DNA of 5,603 nucleotides, from NCBI GenBank assembly GCA_017880745.1, contig JADGRR010000237.1, positions 1 through 5,603 on the forward strand, read 5' to 3'. This DNA comes from Burkholderiales bacterium. GTDB taxonomy: Bacteria > Pseudomonadota > Gammaproteobacteria > Burkholderiales > SG8-39. The notes beneath the pieces were generated by a model, which was not told where the DNA came from, did no database searches, and saw nothing but the letters and a program-made list of their open reading frames with translations. The position numbers and the translations under genes were made by a program. This document shows, one piece after another, positions 1 to 5,603 of the stretch (position 1 is its first letter; every line of letters begins with the position of its first letter).

Positions 1-356
1 GAGCGCCGCACCAGCGCGCGCAGGCGCGCCGCGAGTTCGTTGAGATCGAAGGGCTTGACCAGGTAATCGTCGGCGCCGCCGTCGAGGCCCTTGATGCGGT
101 CTTCCACGCGGTCGCGCGCGGTCAGGATGAGCACCGGCACCTTGTTGCCGCCGCTGCGCAGGCGCTGCAGCAGTTCCAGGCCCGACAGCCGCGGCAGGCC
201 GAGATCGAGAACGACGCCGGCGTACTCGCCGGTCTTGAGCGCCAGATCGCCGGCAATACCGTCTCTGACCCAATCGACGTTGAAACCGGACTGGGCGAGG
301 CCGGCCTGTACGCCGTCGCCGAGCAGCTTGTCATCCTCGACCAGGAGAATCCGCAT
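1..356 (-). CDS. OmpR-family response regulator, QseB/PmrA-like (partial, receiver domain)
   Basis: Two-component response regulator; 118 N-terminal residues are visible and the C-terminal DNA-binding domain lies beyond the left edge. The receiver domain is complete in its key residues: acidic pocket E7-D8-D9, phospho-acceptor D51 in VVLDLGLP, T79 in LILTARD, and K101 in the DDYLVKPFDLNELAARLRAL segment. The start MRILLVEDD is typical of QseB/PmrA-type OmpR regulators, which normally carry a winged-helix output domain of about 100 residues. A G-rich stretch (GGGG, 6 nt before the ATG) can serve as ribosome binding site. It starts 39 nt after the cytochrome b stop on the same strand, so it is probably the fourth gene of the shp-dhc-cytb operon. 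A partner histidine kinase is expected just beyond the window (inference). Family assignment is firm; the regulated targets are not shown by the sequence. Confidence 0.95.
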   Translation of the reverse strand, partial: MRILLVEDDKLLGDGVQAGLAQSGFNVDWVRDGIAGDLALKTGEYAGVVLDLGLPRLSGLELLQRLRSGGNKVPVLILTARDRVEDRIKGLDGGADDYLVKPFDLNELAARLRALVRR

Positions 357-395
357 ATTCAACCCCGCTCCATGATCCGCCGCGCTCGCGCTGTG

Positions 396-1073
396 TCAGC
401 CGCGCCCGCCGTGTGCCTGATGCTGGGCAACGGCCGCGGTTGCCCGTATGTCCATCCCTTCCGGCAGCAACCCGGCGCTGCCAGCCCAGAAGCCCGCGGT
501 CGCGAGCAGCACGGCCGCGGCGACGAACCAGTGTTTCCTGCGAATGCCTTCGCCAGCGCGGCCGTTCTTGTAGCCGTTCAGCATGGAGGCGACCAGATTC
601 TCCCGATGGATCAGACTGCTCACTATGACTGCGCCAATATGGGCCACAACCAGGCCCAGCATCGCATTGGCTGCGCCTTCGTGCAACTCTGCCAGCCATT
701 CGCCGCCGATCTCGTTATAGGCGGCATAGCCGGTGATGCCCGCAAGCACTGCCAGCGCGAGGATTGCGTAGATGGCCAGGCTGCCCGCCGGGTTATGCCC
801 GATATGGTGCTGCGGCGAACGCGTGAACAGCGACTTGAGATATTGCAACACGCGCCGCGGTGCGATCGGGAACGAACTGAAGCGCGCATAACGCGTGCCG
901 ACGACACCCCACAGGAAGCGGAACGCGACCAGGCCGAGCACGGTATAACCGAGCACGACGTGAATGTCGCGATAGCGCTCGGACTCGGCGGTCAGAAAAG
1001 CTCCGGCGAAGGACCCCGCCAGCAGCCAGTGAAACACCCGCGTCGGCAGGTCCCACACCAGGATTCGGTTCAT
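396..1073 (-). CDS. Membrane cytochrome b (b561-like, cytochrome b/b6 domain)
   Basis: Integral membrane cytochrome b of 225 residues, related to the b-type subunit of Ni/Fe hydrogenase and other cytochrome b561-like proteins. It likely takes electrons from the quinol pool and hands them to the periplasmic diheme cytochrome encoded just upstream. Visible features: N-terminus WDLPTRVFHWLLAG with H15, then H38 in DIHVVLGY, H131 in LHEGA and H145 in VVAHIGAV. These histidines sit in or at hydrophobic segments and are the probable ligands of two hemes. A fifth hydrophobic segment (about 182-198) follows the basic stretch GIRRKH, and a His-rich tail (QHQAHGGRG) ends the protein. The longer ATG at 1085 directly abuts the dhc stop (TAAATG), but the ATG at 1073 is preferred because GGAG lies 6 nt before it and the family begins with MxRILVWD. 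Translational coupling to dhc is likely. Confidence 0.93.
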   Translation of the reverse strand: MNRILVWDLPTRVFHWLLAGSFAGAFLTAESERYRDIHVVLGYTVLGLVAFRFLWGVVGTRYARFSSFPIAPRRVLQYLKSLFTRSPQHHIGHNPAGSLAIYAILALAVLAGITGYAAYNEIGGEWLAELHEGAANAMLGLVVAHIGAVIVSSLIHRENLVASMLNGYKNGRAGEGIRRKHWFVAAAVLLATAGFWAGSAGLLPEGMDIRATAAVAQHQAHGGRG

Positions 1074-1085
1074 GGCCATCTCCAT

Positions 1086-1577
1086 TTATCGCGGAATGCG
1101 GACGGCATGCTCGTCGAAATCGCCGCGCTCGGCGCCGGCGTGACAGGCGCTGCAGTTGGCCGCGGTCTGGACCCTGGGGTTTTTCCAGGTCGAGGCAGGC
1201 ACCTCGTCGTGCTTGCGCTGGAACCAGGGCGTTTCGGTGATGCGCAGCGTTCCGCTATCGCTGCCGCGCCGCTTGCCTTGGCCGGAATTGTTTTCCAGGA
1301 ACGCGCCGATTTCGGCGGCAGAGCGGGCATCGATGCTGGCGTCGGTGCCGAAATGCTTGTCCAGCCCCGCCATCAGGCGGCGCCAAGCGGGCGCGGGCAA
1401 GAGGTTCGGCGGATACGCCATATGGCAGCTGGCGCACTCTGCTTTCCATGTGTTGTTGCTGGCTGTAAATCCCTTGGAATCCGCCAGAGCGTTGTCTAGC
1501 AGCAATCCGAACAAGAACAGCAGCGAGGCCGACCAGACTACAGAATCGAAGATCCAGCGTTTGCTTGTGTTGTTCAT
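1086..1577 (-). CDS. Diheme cytochrome c, DHC family
   Basis: Periplasmic diheme cytochrome c of 163 residues. The two heme-binding motifs are C48-A-S-C51-H52 and C142-S-A-C145-H146. Between and around them lie the family's recognisable stretches: CHMAYPPNLLPAPAWRRLMAGLDKHFG (split by the first heme), RITETPWFQRKHDEV, and the end GDFDEHAVRIPR. A hydrophobic segment at about 13-31 ending in NALADS is a signal peptide or an N-terminal anchor. In characterised clusters DHC is the redox partner of SHP, relaying electrons from the membrane cytochrome b. The start ATG has an AGGGGA ribosome site that overlaps the shp stop codon, with only 9 nt between the shp stop and this ATG. The stop codon touches the first ATG of the cytochrome b gene. 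Length and motif order fit the dihaem cytochrome c (DHC) family; confidence is high. Confidence 0.93.
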   Translation of the reverse strand: MNNTSKRWIFDSVVWSASLLFLFGLLLDNALADSKGFTASNNTWKAECASCHMAYPPNLLPAPAWRRLMAGLDKHFGTDASIDARSAAEIGAFLENNSGQGKRRGSDSGTLRITETPWFQRKHDEVPASTWKNPRVQTAANCSACHAGAERGDFDEHAVRIPR

Positions 1578-1586
1578 GCCATTCCC

Positions 1587-2093
1587 CTATTTCGCGAGCG
1601 ACATCAGATAGGCCAGCACGTCGCCCTTCTCCTGGGCGGTGCAGACGCGGCCCAGCACGTCGTTGCAGTTGCGGTTGAACCACTTTTCGACCTTCGCCGC
1701 ATCGGTAAACCGTTGCGGATTCGCCGCTGGAGCCAGCGGCGCGATCTCCCTGCCGGTCTTCGCGTGCTTGCCCGGCGCAAGCGGCGTTGGCGTATGACAG
1801 GAAGTGCAGCTCCAGTCGTTGCCGTGCGTCGAGCTGAAGAACCGCTGCCCGCGTTCGGCCGAAAGCCCGCCGAACCCGGGCGTGCTTGCGCGGGCAGCGG
1901 TCTCAAGGCTTTTTTGAATTTCCGCCGGCGCCGCGGCCGCTGCTTCCAGCCCCGGCAACGCGAGCGAGCCTGCCAGCAAGAGCCCGGCGGCAGATCTGAG
2001 AAGCTGTTGCAGATTGATCGCAACAGCGTTCTGATCCGGGAAATATGCAAGGGGGTGTACCCCCTTGTTGCAACAGATTCTGAACGTATGCAT
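1587..2093 (-). CDS. shp: SHP-type monoheme cytochrome c (DUF1924)
   Basis: Soluble periplasmic high-spin cytochrome c of the SHP (sphaeroides heme protein) / DUF1924 family, 168 residues from this start. One heme site, C96-T-S-C99-H100, follows the family motif GQRFFSSTHGNDWSC. The C-terminal block FTDAAKVEKWFNRNCNDVLGRVCTAQEKGDVLAYL (in two pieces) is diagnostic. By comparison with Rhodobacter sphaeroides SHP, an Asn next to the first Cys of this block (N142, next to C143) is the likely sixth heme ligand that leaves on reduction, and C143/C151 may form a disulfide (inference from family knowledge). Reduced SHP binds O2 and NO. A signal peptide is visible (LLRSAAGLLLAGSLALPGLEAAAAA). The N-terminus is uncertain: ATGs exist at 2105 and 2093 only; 2093 is chosen for the GGGGGG six bases upstream. 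Either start leaves an odd n-region of about 30 residues (RICCNKGVHPLAYF) encoded across strong palindromes. First gene of the operon with dhc, cytochrome b and the regulator. Confidence 0.88.
   Translation of the reverse strand: MHTFRICCNKGVHPLAYFPDQNAVAINLQQLLRSAAGLLLAGSLALPGLEAAAAAPAEIQKSLETAARASTPGFGGLSAERGQRFFSSTHGNDWSCTSCHTPTPLAPGKHAKTGREIAPLAPAANPQRFTDAAKVEKWFNRNCNDVLGRVCTAQEKGDVLAYLMSLAK
2003..2027. promoter_or_regulatory. Inverted repeat GCTGTTGC-N9-GCAACAGC
   Basis: A perfect 8-bp inverted repeat with a 9-nt spacer. It lies inside the region coding for the SHP signal peptide. Its inner half-site TGTTGC/GCAACA recurs as the 10-bp palindrome TGTTGCAACA at 2066-2075, about 40 bp away, giving four half-sites in about 70 bp. 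The spacing and repetition resemble an operator, but location within coding sequence makes this uncertain. Confidence 0.35.
2048..2067. promoter_or_regulatory. 20-bp palindrome CAAGGGGGTGTACCCCCTTG
   Basis: Two perfect 9-bp arms separated by two bases. It is encoded within the first codons of shp if the ATG start is correct, so the mRNA would fold into a stable GC hairpin right after the start codon. Read as DNA on the minus strand, it lies between TTGCAA and CATATT with a 20-bp spacer. That layout resembles promoters controlled by MerR-family regulators, in which the dyad sits within an overlong 19-20 bp spacer. No MerR-like gene is visible in the window. Role not established. Confidence 0.45.
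2066..2075. promoter_or_regulatory. Palindrome TGTTGCAACA
   Basis: A perfect 10-bp palindrome that overlaps the last two bases of the 20-bp dyad. It shares its TGTTGC half-site with the inverted repeat at 2003-2027. It may be part of the same control region as its neighbours. Confidence 0.3.
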
Positions 2094-2105
2094 GCTGCCC
2101 CCCAT

Positions 2106-2212
2106 CGGTGATGAACGATGGTGCGCACTCTAACGGTCGAACCTTAAGGGATCATTATCGCCGCGACGGCCCGGAACTCCGGGCAAGAACATGCTCGCTG
2201 GATGGGCTGGTC
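2106..2212 (-). promoter_or_regulatory. recQ-shp intergenic region with possible shp promoter
   Basis: This is the only gap between recQ and the shp operon and the obvious place for the operon promoter. The minus strand carries GATAAT (2154-2159), a five-of-six match to the -10 consensus, without a convincing -35 at normal spacing. That would fit an activator-dependent promoter. A CCTTAAGG palindrome (2142-2149) lies just downstream; it contains CTTAAG, the half-site known for PmrA-type regulators, but the second half-site at the usual spacing is not there. A start near 2147 would give a leader of about 54 nt before the 2093 ATG. Confidence 0.3.
2169..2184 (-). terminator. Hairpin after recQ (weak terminator or operator)
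   Basis: GCCCGGA-AC-TCCGGGC is a perfect 7-bp inverted repeat 29 nt downstream of the recQ stop. It could end the recQ transcript, but no T-run follows on the minus strand, so intrinsic termination would be weak. It also covers the -35 zone of the candidate shp promoter, so it could instead be a protein-binding dyad. Confidence 0.25.
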
Positions 2213-4051
<1,839 letters not shown>

Positions 4052-4465
4052 TTACCGCCGTATGCGGCTCTCGGGCCGGTGACGTAGATCTGTCCAAAAT
4101 AAGAATCGTAATTTGGATTTCATTTTCAATTCGAACAAGCCAAGCAGCGATCCATTGAAGTTGCAATCAAGATTCCGGCCGAGACAACGTTCGACACGCC
4201 TTACCCACAGGCGAGACGGCCGCAGGCCGCATCCTTGCCGCCAGATCTATTTATCATATTCTTGTCTTGGACGGGGAGTTGATATACGGTGGTTGGCCAT
4301 CTCCATCGCGGTTTTTTTGTGTGTCATACAGATATATCCCCTTCTCTCCCAATCCCGTGGGAATTAGCGGAACCGTGTAATCGGGGGGATGTTGTGGCGA
4401 GCGGCGACAGGAGCTTCACGCCGAGAGGATGCACCGCAGCCCTGGGTTGGCCGGTGCAGCGGACA
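4052..4465. other. Gene-poor, AT-richer spacer upstream of recQ
   Basis: I see no convincing protein or RNA gene here. The minus strand holds a 23-codon ATG ORF (4054-4123, MKSKLRFLFWTDLRHRPESR then IRR) that is in frame with recQ and stops immediately before its proposed start. A possible -35 TTGAAA (4124-4129) for recQ has no good -10 at normal spacing. On the plus strand a six-pair stem (4287-4292 with 4303-4308) is followed after three bases by seven T residues (4312-4318), at best a weak terminator. Base composition is visibly lower in GC than the flanking recQ gene. Confidence 0.4.
4430..4458 (-). terminator. Hairpin just downstream of the small-ORF pair
   Basis: TGCACCG and CGGTGCA form a perfect 7-bp stem around a 15-nt loop that can add a further GCC/GGC pairing. 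It begins 7 nt after the stop codon of the 88-residue ORF, on the strand of that ORF. It is followed by TCCTCTC rather than a clean T-run, so it may be a weak terminator or a 3'-end stabilising structure. Confidence 0.3.
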
Positions 4466-4732
4466 TCAGTCGCGCGGGCGTTCTCTTGCGAGCGCCACTT
4501 TTGCGTCGCGCAGAAGATTGCGAACACCGATCTCGCACAAAATGCCGATCGCGCGAATATCCGATGCAACCGATACAGCAACCGAGGCCACAAAGGATCC
4601 GGCGGCCTGCAACACGGTTGCGAATGACACTTTCCGCGCGTGCCCATGCACCCGGCGGCGTTCGTCCCGACTCATGCAGACATTGGCGATGGCGTACTTG
4701 ATCAAGCCGAGGAGCGCCAGAATGTTTCTCAT
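4466..4732 (-). CDS. Hypothetical small protein (88 residues)
   Basis: I do not recognise this protein. From ATG 4732 it begins MRNILALLGLIKYAIANVCM, followed by a basic stretch (SRDERRRVHGHARK), a small-residue hydrophobic stretch (about 38-62, with VLQAAGSFVASVAVSVAS) and a charged end (LLRDAKVALARERPRD). Two hydrophobic stretches suggest membrane contact. Codon use favours G or C in third position (for example ATC AAG TAC GCC ATC GCC), unlike competing frames on the plus strand, which translate to Arg- and Cys-rich protein. The ATG overlaps the stop of the upstream small ORF (ATGA), and a hairpin follows the stop. There is no strong ribosome site of its own, so translation could depend on coupling. 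Extension to ATG 4762 or GTG 4780 is possible. Confidence 0.42.
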   Translation of the reverse strand: MRNILALLGLIKYAIANVCMSRDERRRVHGHARKVSFATVLQAAGSFVASVAVSVASDIRAIGILCEIGVRNLLRDAKVALARERPRD

Positions 4733-4890
4733 ACTGGCACCGGGAAAGGGAGGTTCGCGCATGGGAAGGTTCGCGCACACGAGCGATATGTGCCCGGCCG
4801 GGCCATCCGGCGCTCGTCTGGGGTCATGCGATTCCGGTCCAAGCGGGCGACCACACTCAAGCTGTTTGTTGCCGGTTCGGAAGGTTTCAT
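4729..4890 (-). CDS. Hypothetical small ORF (53 residues), coupled to the next
   Basis: Unrecognised 53-residue ORF beginning MKPSEPATNSLSVVARLDRN and ending CANLPFPVPV; soluble, basic, with no domain I can name. Evidence for translation: CGGAG lies 7 nt before the ATG, a candidate promoter at 4928-4955 would start transcription about 30 nt upstream of the ATG, and its stop overlaps the ATG of the 88-residue ORF by 4 nt (ATGA). It could be a leader peptide whose translation drives the following ORF. A 16-nt imperfect tandem duplication lies near its 3' end, so the reading frame here may be recently altered. An in-frame GTG at 4926 would add 12 residues, but lies upstream of the expected transcript start. 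Confidence 0.3.
   Translation of the reverse strand: MKPSEPATNSLSVVARLDRNRMTPDERRMARPGTYRSCARTFPCANLPFPVPV
4751..4777. repeat. Short tandem duplication, 16-bp period
   Basis: AGGTTCGCGCA occurs at 4751-4761 and again at 4767-4777, within units that are similar over about 16 bp (both preceded by GGGA-type purines). The period is not a multiple of three, so gain or loss of one unit would shift the frame of the small ORF it lies in. Confidence 0.6.
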
Positions 4891-4927
4891 GTCCAAGCTC
4901 CGTAAGCTAGAGCCTCCCCCCAACACG

Positions 4928-4955
4928 TTTATAGCATAGTGCTGCGTCGCAGCAA
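4928..4955 (-). promoter_or_regulatory. Candidate promoter of the small-ORF pair with embedded dyad
   Basis: On the minus strand, TTGCTG (4950-4955) and TATAAA (4928-4933) are separated by 16 bp. The spacer overlaps a 15-bp dyad TGCTGCG-T-CGCAGCA (4940-4954). A protein bound there would cover the -35 and the spacer, so repression is the simplest reading. The predicted start near 4921 gives a short leader to the ATG at 4890. Confidence 0.4.
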
Positions 4956-4978
4956 TATTTTTAACTGATCGAAAATAT
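4955..4978. promoter_or_regulatory. AT-rich inverted repeat ATATTTT-N10-AAAATAT
   Basis: Perfect 7-bp arms with a 10-nt spacer. It abuts the GC-rich dyad at 4940-4954 and lies just upstream of the -35 of the minus-strand promoter, where an activator site or an UP-like element would sit. It is also about 55 bp upstream of the plus-strand promoter of the candidate small RNA, so it could affect both. Confidence 0.35.
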
Positions 4979-5032
4979 CAATAAAACAGATGGAACAAGG
5001 ATAGTGCAATCTGGGCGCATAACAAAATTCTA

Positions 5033-5062
5033 TTGCATGGCAACAATCTTTTCTTGTAGTAT
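5033..5062 (+). promoter_or_regulatory. Candidate sigma-70 promoter of the small RNA
   Basis: TTGCAT (5033-5038) and TAGTAT (5057-5062) are 18 bp apart. Each matches the consensus at four positions. The predicted start, about 7 nt downstream (near G5069), falls exactly at the base of the first hairpin of the candidate small RNA. The surrounding sequence is AT-rich. Confidence 0.42.
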
Positions 5063-5078
5063 TCGTTTGCGGGGTTTC

Positions 5079-5093
5079 TCCTCCTCCTCCTCC
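5079..5093. repeat. (TCC)5 microsatellite
   Basis: Five perfect TCC units form most of the loop of the candidate small RNA's first hairpin. Unit number could vary by slippage, which would change loop length and pairing reach without disturbing the stem. Confidence 0.9.
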
Positions 5094-5110
5094 TTTGGAA
5101 TCCCGTCTTT

Positions 5111-5150
5111 AAGCCGATGGCGCTTCAACAAGCCCCATCGGCTTTTTCTT
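5111..5150 (+). terminator. Rho-independent terminator
   Basis: AAGCCGATGG (5111-5120) pairs with CCATCGGCTT (5135-5144). After one C-C mismatch the stem continues with GCTT/AAGC around the tetraloop CAAC. The stem is followed by TTTTTCTT. On the minus strand no T-run follows the stem, so it acts on plus-strand transcription and not on glmS. No protein gene on the plus strand precedes it, which is the main reason to look for an RNA gene. Confidence 0.88.
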
Positions 5151-5286
5151 CGGCATCGGTGCGCGTCTCGTCCTGCCGCCCCGACACTGCAGGCGACCCA
5201 AAGCGCCACTGCTAGCCGAGGAACAACCAAGACGTATACAGACCAATCACGCCCAGATGCGGCCACGCGGGCACACCGCCGCTGCT
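5151..5286. other. Spacer between small-RNA terminator and glmS
   Basis: A 136-nt gap between convergent transcription units. No ORF here looks real; the frames open across it are GC- or Arg-rich and run through the terminator. It serves as the 3' untranslated region of glmS, with no clear intrinsic terminator in the glmS direction. Confidence 0.5.
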
Positions 5287-5603
5287 TTACTCAACGGTGA
5301 CGGACTTGGCGAGATTGCGCGGCTTGTCCACGTCCGTGCCGCGCGCGAGCGCCGTGTGGTAGGCGAGCAGTTGCAGCGGCACCACGTGCAGGATCGGCGA
5401 CAGCGCGCCGTAATGCTCCGGCAGCCGCACCACATGCACGCCTTCGGAGGACGCGATGTGGCTGTCGGCGTCGGCAAAAACGTAAAGCTCGCCGCCGCGC
5501 GCGCGTACTTCCTGCATGTTGGATTTGAGCTTTTCCAGCAGTGCGTCGTTGGGCGCAACGGTGACCACCGGCATTTGCTCGGTCACCAGCGCCAGCGGGC
5601 CGT
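5287..5603 (-). CDS. glmS: Glutamine-fructose-6-phosphate aminotransferase GlmS (3' part)
   Basis: C-terminal 104 residues of glucosamine-6-phosphate synthase, which makes glucosamine-6-phosphate from fructose-6-phosphate and glutamine as the first step toward UDP-GlcNAc, peptidoglycan and LPS. The visible part is the end of the second sugar isomerase (SIS) domain: GPLALVTEQMPVVTVAPND, KLKSNMQEVRARGGELYVFAD, SPILHVVPLQLLAYHTAL and the invariant tail GTDVDKPRNLAKSVTVE. The Lys in NLAKSVTVE corresponds to the catalytic Lys603 of E. coli GlmS, six residues from the end. The gene continues beyond the right edge. No T-run terminator is seen after its stop on the minus strand; only a GC-rich stem of five pairs (about 5256-5279) is possible. 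Confidence 0.97.
   Translation of the reverse strand, partial: GPLALVTEQMPVVTVAPNDALLEKLKSNMQEVRARGGELYVFADADSHIASSEGVHVVRLPEHYGALSPILHVVPLQLLAYHTALARGTDVDKPRNLAKSVTVE

Larger units (their letters stand above)
5069..5150 (+). ncRNA. Candidate trans-acting small RNA with anti-Shine-Dalgarno loop
   Basis: A predicted transcript of about 80 nt with two hairpins. Hairpin 1 pairs 5070-5078 with 5097-5105 (CGGGGUUUC with GGAAUCCCG, nine pairs including two G-U). Its 18-nt loop (5079-5096) is five UCC units plus UUU. The loop contains CCUCCUUU, the same as the anti-Shine-Dalgarno tail of 16S rRNA, so it could pair with AAAGGAGG-type ribosome sites. A short linker (UCUUUA) leads to hairpin 2, a strong intrinsic terminator. 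A promoter sits at the right distance upstream. No ORF with a start and ribosome site fills this stretch on the plus strand. C-rich loops of this kind are known in several sRNA families, such as alphaproteobacterial sRNAs with CCUCCUCC loops. I do not recognise this RNA as a known family. It converges on glmS, whose readthrough would be antisense to it. Confidence 0.6.

Noticed and set aside
372..1499. Long plus-strand open frame (375 codons) antisense to cytochrome b and dhc
   Set aside because: It is an antisense shadow of three well-supported minus-strand genes in high-GC DNA; the translation has no recognisable domain.
4287..4318. Plus-strand stem followed by seven T residues as a terminator
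   Set aside because: Only six pairs, one of them G-U, a 10-nt loop and a 3-nt gap before the T-run, with no plus-strand gene before it; too weak to call.
4247..4327. 26-codon minus-strand ORF (MTHKKTAMEMANHRISTPRP...)
   Set aside because: A purine-rich AGGGG lies too far upstream (about 12 nt) and nothing else supports translation.
4113..4367. Plus-strand ORF of 84 codons with a hydrophobic C-terminus (IRWLAISIAVFLCVIQIYP)
   Set aside because: It opens with TTG, has no ribosome site, and its codon use lacks any bias; the hydrophobic end may be chance in an AT-rich stretch.
4389..4910. Plus-strand ORF of 173 codons
   Set aside because: The translation is rich in Arg, Ser, Cys and Pro without structure, and it is opposite the better supported small ORFs on the minus strand.
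5079..5096. AAAGGAGG-type sequence on the minus strand as a ribosome binding site
   Set aside because: No start codon follows within a usable distance on the minus strand, so it does not serve a gene in this direction.
5030..5266. Minus-strand ORF of 78 codons through the small-RNA hairpins, with a run of Glu
   Set aside because: The Glu run is just the (GGA)5 complement of the TCC loop; the frame crosses the terminator stem and has no ribosome site at its start.
4052..5286. tRNA genes, CRISPR arrays, insertion sequences or attachment sites in the gene-poor stretches
   Set aside because: I looked for T-loop sequences, regularly spaced repeats, terminal inverted repeats with a transposase, and found none.

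Overview
This window comes from a GC-rich proteobacterial chromosome. The gene content (an SHP-type heme protein cluster, a QseB/PmrA-like response regulator, RecQ and GlmS) and the protein flavour suggest a betaproteobacterium, or less likely a gammaproteobacterium; no taxonomic marker in the window settles this. All recognisable protein genes read on the minus strand, so the window is described here from right to left.

Right edge (5287-5603): the 3' end of glmS, the glucosamine-6-phosphate synthase gene. To its left lies an AT-richer intergenic stretch (about 4920-5286). It contains a strong Rho-independent terminator on the plus strand (5111-5150). Just upstream of that terminator is a hairpin whose 18-nt loop is (TCC)5TTT, an exact mimic of the anti-Shine-Dalgarno tail of 16S rRNA. 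A plausible promoter (5033-5062) would start a transcript at the base of this hairpin. I read this as an undescribed small RNA of about 80 nt, and it is the most interesting item here. The same intergenic region carries a divergent minus-strand promoter with two abutting dyads (4940-4978). That promoter faces two small, unrecognised ORFs (4729-4890 and 4466-4732) that overlap by ATGA and are followed by a hairpin.

Centre: a gene-poor stretch (4052-4465), then recQ (2213-4051), a complete RecQ helicase with helicase, zinc-binding/winged-helix and HRDC regions. No ATG, GTG, TTG or CTG lies at the expected N-terminus; the best start is an ATT just after an in-frame stop.

Left: a compact minus-strand electron-transfer operon, shp (DUF1924 monoheme cytochrome), dhc (diheme cytochrome c), a membrane cytochrome b, and a PmrA/QseB-like response regulator cut by the left edge. 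This matches the known SHP-DHC-cytochrome b clusters: cytochrome b would pass electrons from the quinone pool to DHC, and DHC to SHP, a high-spin cytochrome that binds small ligands such as O2 or NO when reduced. The response regulator, probably with a sensor kinase beyond the window, may control the operon. The 5' end of shp carries unusual palindromes, including a near-perfect 20-bp dyad, which make its translation start and control uncertain.
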